A DNA stretch of 64,000 nucleotides from Neorhizobium sp. (lineage in GTDB: Bacteria; Pseudomonadota; Alphaproteobacteria; Rhizobiales; Rhizobiaceae): the NCBI GenBank assembly GCA_028283725.1, contig JAPWKC010000002.1:551001-615000 (forward strand). Direction: 5' to 3'. The position numbers and the translations under genes were made by a program. Below, in pieces: positions 9,284 through 18,382 of the stretch (its first letter is position 1; every line of letters begins with the position of its first letter). A model generated the notes under the pieces. That model did no database searches and was not told where the DNA came from. It saw only the letters and a program-made list of their open reading frames with translations.

Positions 9284-10063
9284 ATGTTCAACCGTCGCAA
9301 CTGGATCGCGGCCGCCGCCACGCTCTGCCTGTCGCTGGCCAGTGCCGCCACGCCTGCCGCCGCGCAGGAAAAAGTCACCGTCTTTGCTGCCGCCAGCATG
9401 AAGAATGCGCTCGATGCAGCCGACAAGGCCTGGAGCACGGAAAGCGGTAAGCAGGTCACGGCCTCCTATGCGGCAAGCTCGGCGCTCGCCAAGCAGATCG
9501 AGTCCGGCGCGCCGGCCGATGTCTTCATCTCTGCCGATCTCGACTGGATGAAATACGTCTCCGACAAGAAGCTCGTGAAGGAAGATACCAAGTCCAACTG
9601 GCTTGCCAACCGCATCGTCATCGTTGCCGCCAAGGACAATGCCAAGCCGATCGACGTCAAGCAAGGGTTTGATCTCGCAAGCCTCCTGAAGGGTGGAAAG
9701 CTTGCCATGGGCGAGCCGAATTCCGTTCCTGCCGGCAAATACGGCAAGGCGGCGCTCGAGAAGCTCGGCGCCTGGTCACAGGTGGAAAAGAGCGTCGCTT
9801 CGGCCGAAAGCGTGCGCGCGGCGCTGGCCCTGGTATCGCGCGGCGAAGCCCCCTACGGCATCGTCTACCAGACGGATGCCGCTGCCGATCCGGGCGTTGC
9901 CGTCGTCGGGACCTTCCCGGAAGACAGCCACCCGCCGATTATCTATCCGATCGCCATCCTCACGGATTCCAAATCGCCCGATGCGGCTGCCTATCTGCAG
10001 TTCCTGAAGTCGTCGAAAGCTGCCCCCTTCTTCGAGAAGGAAGGCTTTACGGTCCTGAAGTAA
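9284..10063 (+). CDS. modA: Molybdate ABC transporter substrate-binding protein
   Basis: A 259-residue periplasmic protein with a Sec signal peptide ending near residue 27 (SAATPAAA/QEK). The mature protein opens VTVFAAASMKNALDAADKAW, the ModA oxyanion-binding N-terminus with the conserved Ser of the AAAS loop, and continues with SALAKQIESGAPADVFISAD. It captures molybdate or tungstate for ModBC. The start has AGAGGGGAA upstream. It is first in modABC and has a hairpin between it and modB that may reduce expression of the membrane components. Confidence 0.96.
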   Translation: MFNRRNWIAAAATLCLSLASAATPAAAQEKVTVFAAASMKNALDAADKAWSTESGKQVTASYAASSALAKQIESGAPADVFISADLDWMKYVSDKKLVKEDTKSNWLANRIVIVAAKDNAKPIDVKQGFDLASLLKGGKLAMGEPNSVPAGKYGKAALEKLGAWSQVEKSVASAESVRAALALVSRGEAPYGIVYQTDAAADPGVAVVGTFPEDSHPPIIYPIAILTDSKSPDAAAYLQFLKSSKAAPFFEKEGFTVLK

Positions 10064-10081
10064 GCAGCTTTTATGCGTGAG

Positions 10082-10112
10082 AGCGGCCCCGATCCGTCGG
10101 GAGCCGCTTTTG
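10082..10112 (+). terminator. Intra-operon hairpin between modA and modB
   Basis: AGCGGC-CCCGA-tccg-TCGGG-a-GCCGCT followed by TTTT: an 11-bp stem with a single bulged A and a short T run, 19 bases after the modA stop. It is placed to act as a partial terminator or mRNA stabiliser that leaves more binding protein than permease, a common design in importer operons. Readthrough is needed because modB has no obvious separate promoter in the 97-base gap. Confidence 0.6.
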
Positions 10113-10160
10113 TATGCGTATCCGCAGGCGTCGCGGCCGCGCGTGTGACGGCACAAGGGG

Positions 10161-10868
10161 ATGGGTTTGGACTGGCTGGCATTGAGCGATGACGAATGGG
10201 TGGCTATAAGGCTGAGCCTGTGGGTCTCCACGGTCGCCATGTTCGTCAGCCTGCCGTTCGGCATCTTTGTCGCCTATCTGCTCGCGCGCGGAAAATTCTG
10301 GGGCAAGTCGATCCTGAACGGCCTCGTTCATATGCCGCTTATCCTGCCACCCGTCGTTACCGGCTTTCTGCTCCTGGTTCTCTTCGGGCGCCGCGGAGTG
10401 ATCGGCGCCTTCCTGTCCGAATATCTCGGCATCGTTCTGTCATTCCGTTGGACGGGGGCAGCGCTTGCCTGCGGCGTGATGGGCTTCCCGCTGATGGTGC
10501 GCTCGATCAGGCTTTCGATCGAAAGTGTAGACCGCAAGCTCGAAGAGGCGGCCGGCACACTCGGCGCCAGCCCGGTTTTCGTGTTTGCCACCGTTACCCT
10601 GCCGCTGATCCTGCCCGGCATCATTGCCGGCATGATCCTTTGCTTTGCCAAGGCGATGGGTGAGTTCGGCGCGACGATCACCTTCGTGTCGAACATTCCG
10701 GGTGAAACCCAGACCCTGTCTGCTGCGATCTACACGTTTACCCAGGTGCCGGGCGGTGATGTCGGCGCGATGCGGCTGACGCTCGTCGCCATCGTCATCT
10801 CCTTTGTGGCGCTGCTGGCGTCGGAATTCCTGGCCTATCTGGTCGGCCGGAAGGTGCATGTCGAATGA
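10161..10868 (+). CDS. modB: Molybdate ABC transporter permease
   Basis: A 235-residue inner-membrane protein with about five to six hydrophobic segments. The binding-protein-dependent permease (EAA) loop is readable as [20 protein letters not shown], and the ModB-specific stretch [19 protein letters not shown] is near residues 170-188. It forms the channel for molybdate delivered by ModA. The start at 10161 follows ACAAGGGG. Its last 4 bases overlap modC (ATGA). Confidence 0.96.
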   Translation: MGLDWLALSDDEWVAIRLSLWVSTVAMFVSLPFGIFVAYLLARGKFWGKSILNGLVHMPLILPPVVTGFLLLVLFGRRGVIGAFLSEYLGIVLSFRWTGAALACGVMGFPLMVRSIRLSIESVDRKLEEAAGTLGASPVFVFATVTLPLILPGIIAGMILCFAKAMGEFGATITFVSNIPGETQTLSAAIYTFTQVPGGDVGAMRLTLVAIVISFVALLASEFLAYLVGRKVHVE

Positions 10869-11971
10869 CGCTGATCGTCGAGGCCACGCACCGGCTGGGT
10901 GCTTTCACGCTTGACGCCGGCTTTACCGCCGAGGGGGGCGTGACCGCGCTGTTCGGCCGCTCGGGTTCGGGCAAAACCTCGCTCATCCGGATGATCGCAG
11001 GGCTTTCGAAGCCGGATCGGGGCCGTCTCGTGATCGACGGTGACGTGCTGGTTGCCACCGATGACCATGTTTTCGTGCCCAAGCACAGGCGCCGTTTCGG
11101 CTACGTGTTTCAGGAGGCGCGGCTCTTTCCGCATCTGAGCGTCCGCCAAAATCTCAATTATGGCAGTTGGTTCGCCAGCCGGCACGAGCCGAAATCGGCA
11201 AAGGCCGGAGAATTCGACCGTGTCGTGCAGCTGTTGGGCATCGACCATCTGCTCGATCGCCGGCCGTCACATCTCTCGGGTGGCGAAAAGCAGCGTGTGG
11301 CGATCGGCCGTGCGCTTTTGTCTTCGCCGCGGCTTCTGTTGATGGATGAACCGCTGGCGGCGCTCGATGAGGAGCGCAAGGCGGAAATCCTGCCCTATCT
11401 GGAGAGGCTCAGGGACGAGACGGAAACGCCGATCGTCTATGTCAGCCATTCGGTACAGGAGGTTGCAAGGCTTGCCGATCGGGTGGTCATGATGCGCGAC
11501 GGCAAGGTTGCAGCCATCGGCACGCCGGCCGAGGTCTTGAGCGGCGCGTCCTTCCTTGCCGGTGATCGGGCCGGTGATAGGGTCAGCGACCGGCGGGACG
11601 CGGGCGCGGTCCTGTCGGGTGTTATCGAAACGATCGACCGGGCCCATCGGCTCATCACGGTCAGGCTTTCCTCGTCTGCCATCATTCTTCCGAATGCGCA
11701 GGGCGAGCAGGGCCAGACGGTGCGGCTGCATATCCCGGAACGGGACGTAATGGTTGCGACGCAGCGGCCGGAAGGTCTCAGCGCCCTCAATATCATAGGA
11801 GGCAGGGTTGCCGCTCTTGAGCCCGATGGTGAGGGCATGGTGCGGGTGAGGATTGCCTGCGGTAGCGACATGATCCTCGCGCGGATCACGGCGCTGTCCG
11901 TCGAACGGCTTGCCCTTCAGATCGACCGCCCCGTGTTTGCAGTGATCAAGACGGTCGCGCTCGAACGCTGA
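10865..11971 (+). CDS. modC: Molybdate ABC transporter ATP-binding protein
   Basis: A 368-residue ATPase. Walker A is GRSGSGKTS (residues 31-39), the signature [16 protein letters not shown] is near residue 137, and Walker B is [14 protein letters not shown]. After the nucleotide-binding domain, residues from about 240 form a molybdate-binding MOP/TOBE region ([20 protein letters not shown]), characteristic of ModC rather than other importer ATPases. Translation is coupled to modB. The gene ends the operon; the next gene begins 161 bases later. Confidence 0.96.
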   Translation: MTLIVEATHRLGAFTLDAGFTAEGGVTALFGRSGSGKTSLIRMIAGLSKPDRGRLVIDGDVLVATDDHVFVPKHRRRFGYVFQEARLFPHLSVRQNLNYGSWFASRHEPKSAKAGEFDRVVQLLGIDHLLDRRPSHLSGGEKQRVAIGRALLSSPRLLLMDEPLAALDEERKAEILPYLERLRDETETPIVYVSHSVQEVARLADRVVMMRDGKVAAIGTPAEVLSGASFLAGDRAGDRVSDRRDAGAVLSGVIETIDRAHRLITVRLSSSAIILPNAQGEQGQTVRLHIPERDVMVATQRPEGLSALNIIGGRVAALEPDGEGMVRVRIACGSDMILARITALSVERLALQIDRPVFAVIKTVALER

Positions 11972-12132
11972 TATCGACGGACTGAACCAGCGCCTGCTCT
12001 GGACATGGCTGCCGATCTGGCCAACAAAAGGCACGGTCGTATCGCGTCTTCCCGACATGGGCTGTGGACGGCTAACGCTCGGCGGCGTGTTGTCTTTCGC
12101 GCTGCTCGGAATATTTTCAGGCGATTTCAGAC

Positions 12133-13086
12133 ATGAAGGTTGTTGCAGACATGAAGCCAGATATCCTCCTCGTCGAACCGATGATGGCACCGTACGAAGA
12201 CCGGCTCGACGAACTCTACACGGTCCACCGGCTGTTTGATGCATCGCAGGCCGAGGCGATCGAGGCGGCATTGCCGAGCATCCGTGCTGTCGTCACCGGT
12301 GGCGGTACGGGCCTTTCCAACGCATGGATGGAGAAGCTCCCGGCGCTCGGTGTGATCGCGGTCAACGGCGTCGGCACCGACAGGATCGATCTGAAATTTG
12401 CCCGGTCGCGCGGTATCGATGTGGCGATCACCGCCGGCGTGCTGACAGACGACGTTGCCGATCTCGGCATCGCGCTTCTTCTCGATCTTCTGCGTCATGT
12501 GGCCAAGGGTGACGCCTATGTTCGCGCCGGAAAGTGGGGCAAGGAAGCCTTTCCGCTCGGTACTGCGCCGAAGGGCAAGCGCGTCGGCATTCTCGGTCTC
12601 GGGCAGATCGGCAAGGCGTTCGGTCGCCGCGCCGAAGCTTTCGGCATGCAGGTCTCCTATTGGAACCGCTCTGCGGTGACTGACGTGACCTGGGCTGCTG
12701 CTGCCTCGCCGATGGCTCTGGCCGAAGACTGCGATATCCTTGTCGTGTGCATCGCAGCCAGCGTCGCGACGCAGAACATCGTCAATGCCGAGATGCTCAA
12801 AGCCTTGGGACCGAAGGGGTTCGTCGTCAATATCGCCCGCGGCGCCGTGATCGATGAGGATGCGCTTCTGGCGGCGCTTCATGACGGCACCATCGCCGGC
12901 GCCGGTCTCGACGTCTTCGTCAACGAGCCTGATATCCGCGAGGATTTCTTCACGGCGCCGAACACCGTGCTGATGCCGCACCAGGCGAGCGCAACGATCG
13001 AGACGCGCATGGCGATGGGCGATCTCGTGCTCGCCAATGTCGCCGCTCATATCGCCGGCGAAAAGCCGCCGACCACGATCAACTGA
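12133..13086 (+). CDS. D-isomer-specific 2-hydroxyacid dehydrogenase (glyoxylate/hydroxypyruvate reductase-like)
   Basis: A 317-residue NAD(P)-dependent oxidoreductase. The Rossmann motif GILGLGQIGKAFGRR is at residues 152-166. The catalytic triad is complete: Arg236 (VNIARGAVID), Glu265 (VFVNEPD) and His283 (LMPHQAS). The family reduces 2-keto acids such as glyoxylate or hydroxypyruvate; the exact substrate cannot be read from sequence. The start is uncertain between 12133 and the second Met at 12151 (MKPDILLVEPM). It stands alone, convergent with the LysR gene that follows. Confidence 0.9.
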   Translation: MKVVADMKPDILLVEPMMAPYEDRLDELYTVHRLFDASQAEAIEAALPSIRAVVTGGGTGLSNAWMEKLPALGVIAVNGVGTDRIDLKFARSRGIDVAITAGVLTDDVADLGIALLLDLLRHVAKGDAYVRAGKWGKEAFPLGTAPKGKRVGILGLGQIGKAFGRRAEAFGMQVSYWNRSAVTDVTWAAAASPMALAEDCDILVVCIAASVATQNIVNAEMLKALGPKGFVVNIARGAVIDEDALLAALHDGTIAGAGLDVFVNEPDIREDFFTAPNTVLMPHQASATIETRMAMGDLVLANVAAHIAGEKPPTTIN

Positions 13087-13132
13087 CGGGCCTATGCGGC
13101 CGGCAATCTGGGCTGGTGCCGGTGGTGCTGCC

Positions 13133-14068
13133 TCACGTTTGGCCGGGACGCCTTGAAAAGCTCCGGCTTTCGCGCCCGATGATATCGAGAAACAGTCGCA
13201 GCGGTCCACTCGGGCGGCCGCTGCGATGCGCCAGATAGAGCGGCGCTGTCAGGTCGTTGCCGGTATCGAGCGGTAGATAGGCGACACCCATCGTCCCAAG
13301 CTGGGCCATCGAGGCGGGAATGATCGAGATCCCGAGACCCGCCGCGACCAGGCCGAGGGTCGACAAAAGGCGTGGCGCTTCATGGCGCACATTGGGGCTG
13401 AAGCCGGCCGAAAGGCATGCGGCGATGATCCCGTCATAGAGGCCCGGGCCGGTGGGGCGGCGATAGAGGATGAACGCCTCGTTGGCGAGGCGCGAGAGCG
13501 CAATCGGGCTCGACGACCGGTGGGCGGCGATCGCCAGCGGATGCCGCTCCGGCAGCGCCACAAGCATGTCTTCTTCGAGGATCCGCGAAATCGTCAGGCC
13601 CGCCTCCTGATTGCGCGGGGAGCGGATGAAGGCGACATCGACCAATCCCGAATGCATGGCGGCGACCAGATCCGGCGTATTGGTCTCTTCAAGCGTGATC
13701 GTCACCTCCGGCGAGCGTTCTCCCAACGCGCGGATGGCGGTGGTGACCAGCGGGTGGAAGGCCGACGAACTTGTCAGCCCGATCGCCAGCCGTCCCTGTT
13801 CGCCAAGCGCATGCCGGCGCGCCGCTTCGACGGCGAGATCGACATCGCCGAGGATCGCCCGTGCCCGCTCGATGAAGATCCGGCCGGCATCGGTTAGTTC
13901 AACACCGCGCGGCAGGCGGGTGAAAAGCGGTGCACCGACCATTGCCTCCAGCTTGGCGATCTGCTGGCTGAGCGGCGGCTGCTGGATGCCGAGCCGCTCT
14001 GCAGCGCGGGTGACATGGCCCTCGTCTGCGACGGTCACAGCATAGCGGAGATGGCGCAATTCGATCAT
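13133..14068 (-). CDS. LysR-family transcriptional regulator
   Basis: A 311-residue regulator. The winged helix-turn-helix occupies residues 1-60 (HVTRAAERLGIQQPPLSQQI is the recognition region), followed by the periplasmic-binding-protein-like effector domain. It is transcribed away from the chrA pair, and the shared 217-base gap carries a strong dyad starting 15 bases upstream of its own start codon. LysR regulators usually bind such sites to control both themselves and the divergent gene, so chromate or a related oxyanion is a possible effector, though many LysR genes with this architecture sense organic acids. Confidence 0.93.
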   Translation of the reverse strand: MIELRHLRYAVTVADEGHVTRAAERLGIQQPPLSQQIAKLEAMVGAPLFTRLPRGVELTDAGRIFIERARAILGDVDLAVEAARRHALGEQGRLAIGLTSSSAFHPLVTTAIRALGERSPEVTITLEETNTPDLVAAMHSGLVDVAFIRSPRNQEAGLTISRILEEDMLVALPERHPLAIAAHRSSSPIALSRLANEAFILYRRPTGPGLYDGIIAACLSAGFSPNVRHEAPRLLSTLGLVAAGLGISIIPASMAQLGTMGVAYLPLDTGNDLTAPLYLAHRSGRPSGPLRLFLDIIGRESRSFSRRPGQT

Positions 14069-14082
14069 GCCATATTTTTAGC

Positions 14083-14113
14083 ATATGGATTTTGAATTAT
14101 CCATATATTGGAT
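14083..14113. promoter_or_regulatory. Dyad operator between lysR and chrA genes
   Basis: ATATGGAT at 14083-14090 and ATCCATAT at 14099-14106 form a perfect 8-bp inverted repeat with an 8-base spacer. A second perfect dyad, ATCCA-TATAT-TGGAT at 14099-14113, shares the right arm. Overlapping palindromes of AT-rich T-N11-A character next to a divergent lysR gene are the expected form of a LysR recognition plus activation site. The dyad starts 15 bases upstream of the lysR start codon and lies about 170 bases before chrA. Confidence 0.6.
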
Positions 14114-14285
14114 CTTCGTGATGGTTTGGCGTAGCTTGTCCATGTCGCAGGCCGATCCGCCGACCGCATGGCCCGTCTTTCACGTTGCTCATCTCTGACC
14201 CATGTCGTCTTCAGACCGAGCCGAGGGGACGCTCGCAAGCCCGTCGCTGTGACAGACCCGCATCGCCATCAGAGATCGATTTGCC

Positions 14286-14930
14286 ATGAATGCCATGCCT
14301 CCCATCTCAACCGCCGCCATGTCGGAGCGCGAAAGTCCGACCGTCGCTGCGCTGTTTACCGGTTTTTTCAAGCTCGGCCTGATGGGCTTTGGCGGCGTTC
14401 TGCCGCTGGCCCGCCGCATGGTGGTCGAGGACAGGCGATGGCTGAGTGGCGAGGAGTTCACCGAACTGCTCGGCCTGTGTCAGTTTCTGCCGGGTGGCAA
14501 TATCATCAACATGTCTGTGGCGATCGGCTCGAAGTTCCATGGCGCTCTCGGCGCGCTGTCGGCACTGCTTGGCCTGATCGTCGCGCCGACGGCGATCGTC
14601 ATCGGGCTTGGCGTGGTCTATGACCGGTTCAGCAGCGATCCGCGCATCGAACATATGTTCGCGGGTCTGGCGGCCGCGGCCGCCGGCCTTCTTCTGTCGA
14701 TGGCGATCAAGATCGTCTGGCCGCTACGCAAACGGCCGGTCGCTATTGCGATCGCCGCGATCTGCTTCGTGGCGATTGCGATATTCAGCCTGCCGCTCGT
14801 CACCACCATGCTGGTGCTGGGCGCCTTCAGCATTCTCGTCACATGGCTGATCGAGGCCAGAAAGAATGGCAGTCGCAGGAATGCGGATTTGAACGCCGCT
14901 GCCGGCAAGGCCGAAAGTCGGGAGGGCTGA
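14286..14930 (+). CDS. chrA: Chromate transporter, N-terminal-type half (short-chain ChrA)
   Basis: A 214-residue membrane protein corresponding to one CHR domain. After a polar 20-residue start it shows FFKLGLMGFGGVLPLARRMV, a form of the CHR family FGG motif, and later LCQFLPGGNIINMSVAIGSK. ChrA exports chromate from the cytoplasm. Here the usual two-domain protein of about 400 residues is encoded as two adjacent genes, a recognised short-chain arrangement in which the halves are thought to work together. A basic C-terminal tail (KNGSRRNADLNA) follows the last membrane segment. Confidence 0.88.
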   Translation: MNAMPPISTAAMSERESPTVAALFTGFFKLGLMGFGGVLPLARRMVVEDRRWLSGEEFTELLGLCQFLPGGNIINMSVAIGSKFHGALGALSALLGLIVAPTAIVIGLGVVYDRFSSDPRIEHMFAGLAAAAAGLLLSMAIKIVWPLRKRPVAIAIAAICFVAIAIFSLPLVTTMLVLGAFSILVTWLIEARKNGSRRNADLNAAAGKAESREG

Positions 14931-14933
14931 GAG

Positions 14934-15464
14934 ATGACTGCCACACTGATCGCACTCGCCGTCATCTTCACGCAGCTGTCGCTCGTCGCCTTCGGTGGCG
15001 GTAATTCCATCCTGCCGGAAATGCATCGGCAGATCGTCGATGTCCATCACTGGATGACGGCGCAGGAATTCAGCGCCCTTTTCGCTCTGGCGCAGGCGGC
15101 ACCCGGCCCCAACCTGATGGTCGTGCCGCTGGTCGGCTGGCACATTGCCGGCTGGGGTGGATTGCTCGTTACATCGCTTGCCAAATTCGGGCCGTCGTCG
15201 GTGATCACCTATTTCGTCGTCAGCCTCTGGAACCGGTTCAAGGACAAGCCCTGGCGGCGCATCGTGCAGGCCGGTCTGGTGCCCATGACCGCCGGCCTCG
15301 TGGCTGCCAGTGCGGTGATCATCACCGTCGCCTCGGTCCAGGGCTGGGTTCTCGGCGCGATCGCGGCGGTAAGCACCGTTGTTCTCACAAGGAGCCGTAT
15401 CCACCCGCTCTATGTACTCGGCTTCGGTGCGCTTGTGGGCCTGAGCGGGTTCGGACAGGTCTGA
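14934..15464 (+). CDS. Chromate transporter, C-terminal-type half (short-chain ChrA)
   Basis: A 176-residue second CHR domain starting 3 bases after the first half. Key segments are LVAFGGGNSILPEMHRQIV, ALAQAAPGPNLMVVPLVGWH and SLAKFGPSSVITYFVV, typical of CHR domains. The tight spacing and opposite-half similarity indicate that the two proteins form one heteromeric chromate efflux unit in the inner membrane. The gene ends 19 bases before the convergent GH5 gene. Confidence 0.88.
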   Translation: MTATLIALAVIFTQLSLVAFGGGNSILPEMHRQIVDVHHWMTAQEFSALFALAQAAPGPNLMVVPLVGWHIAGWGGLLVTSLAKFGPSSVITYFVVSLWNRFKDKPWRRIVQAGLVPMTAGLVAASAVIITVASVQGWVLGAIAAVSTVVLTRSRIHPLYVLGFGALVGLSGFGQV

Positions 15465-15483
15465 TCCCGCCATCGCCCATGCT

Positions 15484-16542
15484 TCATGGTACGGGTTTTC
15501 GACCGGGAATGAGGGCCGAGTAGATGGGCTCGACCCATTCGTCCCGGCCGGATCGATACAGCGTGAAATCGTTGTCGAACTGCCAGTAGCTCCATGCAAA
15601 ACCGTTTTTCTCGGCAGTGCGGGCGACGGCATTCGTCCAGTTCACCCGCGAGCCCATCTCGCCCTTGTCATAGGCGCCGAATTCGCCAACCAGGATAGGA
15701 CGGTCATGGGCCTTGGCCCATGCGGCGACGGTTGAAAAATCCTTGTCGATCGCTTTGCGATCTGCATCGCTGCCCCAGGTGACGCCAAGAAGATCCTTGC
15801 GGCTCGGCGTCGTCCACGTTGCGCCCTGATGGGTGAAGGGGAACGGATCATAATAATGGACTGTGACGATCAGGTTCCGGTCATCCTTCGGCAGCGACAG
15901 CGTATCGAGCGAGCGAAAGCTGTTGTAGTTGGCAGGGCCGACGATCACGCCGCGCGCGGGATTGGTCTTGCGAACCACCGCCAGAGCCTCGCTGAGAAGG
16001 CCGTTCCACAGCGCGGGTGTCAGGGCACCATGCGGCTCGTTGAGGATCTCGAAGAACACGCTTTTCGGCCTATCCCTGTAGCGCGTGCCGATCTCGTCCC
16101 AGAAGGCGAGAAGTCTGGTCCGGCAACCCGCGACATCGTCCTGGCAGAAGCGATAATCGTGTTCGTCGAGAATGACGTTGAGGCCTGCCGCCGTCGCCCG
16201 GTCGATCACGGTGTCGAGCGTCTCCAGCCATGATCGATCGAGCTTTCCCGCGTCGTTCATAAAGGCAAAGGCATGAAGGTTGACGCGGATCGTCTGAAAA
16301 CCGCTGTCATGCAGCATCTTGTAATAGCGGGGTTTGAAGCGCGCCTTGGCCGGGTCCTTCCAGATCGGGTCATAGCCCAGAACATTGACGCCGCGCCCGA
16401 GCGTGGCAGCCATGCCGTTGGCCTGTCCCTCTGCCGCCAACGCCGAGTTGGCGGTGGCAAGTGCGGCCACGGCGAGAAGGGCGCCGAGGGCGGCCAGGAC
16501 GGCGATGAAGGGACGCAAACATATCTTGAAAGACACAGGCAC
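15484..16542 (-). CDS. Secreted glycoside hydrolase family 5 (cellulase-like)
   Basis: A 352-residue protein with an N-terminal signal peptide or anchor (residues 8-37, ending NSALAAEG). The GH5 (beta/alpha)8 features are complete: RVNLHAF at 86-92, the acid/base Glu169 in FFEILNEPHG, HYYDP after strand 6, and the nucleophile Glu287 in LVGEFGAY. It would hydrolyse beta-glucans such as cellulose-type chains outside the cytoplasm. Rhizobial relatives are used in cellulose metabolism or in trimming host or own polysaccharide. It stands alone; the nearest partners on both sides are on the other strand. Confidence 0.9.
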   Translation of the reverse strand: MPVSFKICLRPFIAVLAALGALLAVAALATANSALAAEGQANGMAATLGRGVNVLGYDPIWKDPAKARFKPRYYKMLHDSGFQTIRVNLHAFAFMNDAGKLDRSWLETLDTVIDRATAAGLNVILDEHDYRFCQDDVAGCRTRLLAFWDEIGTRYRDRPKSVFFEILNEPHGALTPALWNGLLSEALAVVRKTNPARGVIVGPANYNSFRSLDTLSLPKDDRNLIVTVHYYDPFPFTHQGATWTTPSRKDLLGVTWGSDADRKAIDKDFSTVAAWAKAHDRPILVGEFGAYDKGEMGSRVNWTNAVARTAEKNGFAWSYWQFDNDFTLYRSGRDEWVEPIYSALIPGRKPVP

Positions 16543-16847
16543 TCCTTGAGGGCATCAGGCAAAGACATTTCATCCGGTGGGGACAAGCTGGCAAGTGGAT
16601 ATGGCCGAAATGCGTTGGGAGACCAATCCAGCGGGAACGGCGCGGCAGATTACGCGTCCCGGACCGACTGACCGATCAACCACGAGACCGCGCAGCATTC
16701 TTCTCCCTCGCGAGCGCTGCGAAAACAAATTCGCCCCATGCCACCTTGTCGCGGCGGCCGGGCCTGCTACATCTCGCCGTCGCGCCATGGCACTTGCGCG
16801 CTGCCCCTTGTTCCCGCTCAGAGACCTTTCTTCATGATCGCAGCCGC
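16543..16847. other. Intergenic region between GH5 gene and arsB-like gene
   Basis: This 305-base region separates two divergent genes and should contain both promoters. I see no repeat, hairpin with T tract, or credible short gene. The frame of the downstream transporter is open back to 16746, but that stretch (starting MSRRPGLLHLAVAP) lacks a membrane-protein-like composition. Confidence 0.5.
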
Positions 16848-18107
16848 ATGACACCAGCGACAATCACCTGGATCATTGCCGCTTTGACGGCGCTTGGCAT
16901 CGTGTTGCGCCCCATGCGCTGGCCGGAGGCTGTCTGGGCGGTGGCCGGTGCCACGCTGCTTGTCGCTTTCGGCGCGATCGGCCTTGGTGATGCCGTGGCA
17001 GGCGTGGCGAAAGGGGGGGACGTTTACCTCTTCCTGATCGGCATGATGCTTCTTTCCGAGCTTGCCCGCCGCGAAGGTTTTTTCGACTGGGTGGCGGCCA
17101 TCGCGACCGCCGGTGCAAAGGGCTCGTCAACCAGGCTGTTCGTGATGATCTATGCCGTCGGCACGGTGATCACGATCTTCCTTTCCAACGACGCGACGGC
17201 CGTCGTGCTGACGCCCGCCGTCTATGCCGCCTGCCGTGCGGCGAAGGTCAGAGACCCGATGCCCTATCTGCTCGTCTGCGCCTTCATCGCCAACGCCGCC
17301 AGCTTCGTGCTGCCGATTTCCAATCCCGCCAATCTGGTCATTTTCGCCGGTGGCGACATGCCGCCGCTCGATCGCTGGCTGGCAACCTTCGCGCTGCCAT
17401 CGGTGCTCGCCATCATCGCGACTTTCGTCAGTCTGTATCTGACCCAGCGCCGCGTCCTGATCGGTGACAGCATCACCTCGGATATTGCCCGGCCGGCACT
17501 TGGCCGCAGCGCAGCGCTTGCCGGGTTCGGGCTTCTCGTAACCGCGATCGTGCTGGTCGTCGCCTCGGCACTTCATGCCGACCTTGGCCTGCCGACTTTT
17601 ATTGCCGGTGCGGTCACGAGTGTCGTCGTTTTGCTGTTGACCCGGCAAAACCCGGTCGGGATGATCCGTGGTGTGAGCTGGGGTGTGCTGCCGCTGGTTG
17701 GCGGCCTGTTCGTCATCGTCGAGGCGCTGGATCGCAGCGGTGTCACCGGCCTGATCGCCGCTGAACTGGCGCGGATGACGGCACAGTCGCAGCCGCAGGC
17801 GATAGGCTTTGCCGGTGTCGCCGTGGCGCTGGTTTCCAACCTCGTCAACAACCTCCCGGCCGGCCTTCTGGCCGGCAGCGCGGTGCAGGCGGCGGGCGTG
17901 CCCGATAGCGTTGCCGGCGCCGTCCTGATCGGCGTCGATCTCGGCCCCAACCTTTCCGTTACCGGTTCGCTGGCAACGATCCTCTGGCTTGCAGCGCTCA
18001 AGCGGGAAGGGCTCGTCATCGGTGCCTGGGATTTTCTGAAGATCGGCGTTGTCGTCATGGTTCCGGCGCTTGTTCTGTCGCTTTTTGCGCTCGCGCTTGT
18101 GGGATAG
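16848..18107 (+). CDS. ArsB-family arsenite/ion transporter
   Basis: A 419-residue inner-membrane protein of the ion-transporter superfamily with about 11 to 12 hydrophobic segments. ArsB landmarks are FLSNDATAVVLTPAVYA near residue 104, NAASFVLPISNPANLVIFAG near 150, SNLVNNLPAGLLAG near 328, and GVDLGPNLSVTGSLATILW near 364. The ATG at 16848 fits the family N-terminus. There is no arsR, arsC or arsA beside it, so a role in arsenite export is assigned by family only; related proteins can carry other anions. Confidence 0.85.
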   Translation: MTPATITWIIAALTALGIVLRPMRWPEAVWAVAGATLLVAFGAIGLGDAVAGVAKGGDVYLFLIGMMLLSELARREGFFDWVAAIATAGAKGSSTRLFVMIYAVGTVITIFLSNDATAVVLTPAVYAACRAAKVRDPMPYLLVCAFIANAASFVLPISNPANLVIFAGGDMPPLDRWLATFALPSVLAIIATFVSLYLTQRRVLIGDSITSDIARPALGRSAALAGFGLLVTAIVLVVASALHADLGLPTFIAGAVTSVVVLLLTRQNPVGMIRGVSWGVLPLVGGLFVIVEALDRSGVTGLIAAELARMTAQSQPQAIGFAGVAVALVSNLVNNLPAGLLAGSAVQAAGVPDSVAGAVLIGVDLGPNLSVTGSLATILWLAALKREGLVIGAWDFLKIGVVVMVPALVLSLFALALVG

Positions 18108-18198
18108 GTGCCGCACCTCGGTTGTTGACCGTGGAGGGGGCGGCCTTGATCGAGCTTGACCGCACTTGAGGCCTTCGTTAAGCGTTCCCGCGTGTGAT

Positions 18199-18275
18199 GG
18201 GAATGGAGCTTCCCGACAACTGCCATGGGTCCGTGCGAACCGGTTGCCCGATATTCATGGCTGATAGCTCCTGCA
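18199..18275 (+). promoter_or_regulatory. Fluoride riboswitch (crcB RNA motif)
   Basis: The 5' segment 18199-18223 reads GGGAATGGAGCTTCCC then GACAACTGCC, and the 3' segment 18259-18274 reads GGCTGATAGCTCCTGC. These match the fluoride aptamer: a short stem GGGAA/TTCCC, the conserved AACTGCC and GGCTGAT strands closing a variable stem, and the long-range pseudoknot GGAGCT with AGCTCC. Fluoride binding stabilises the pseudoknot and turns on the downstream exporter. A hairpin GGGCTC-AGAC-GAGCCC at 18288-18303 lies just after the aptamer and may be part of the expression platform. The gene it controls, crcB, starts 108 bases further on. Confidence 0.9.
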
Positions 18276-18382
18276 ACCAAAAGGCCTGGGCTCAGACGAG
18301 CCCCTTGGGCTGTGGCTGCAGGACCGCGTCTTGTCTTCCGCACCCTTGCATGGCCTGGCCATTTCGAAAGGGTGATATATCG

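Noticed and set aside
12127..13209. Minus-strand open frame opposite the 2-hydroxyacid dehydrogenase
   Set aside because: The dehydrogenase on the plus strand has its Rossmann motif and all three catalytic residues; the opposite frame is motif-free.
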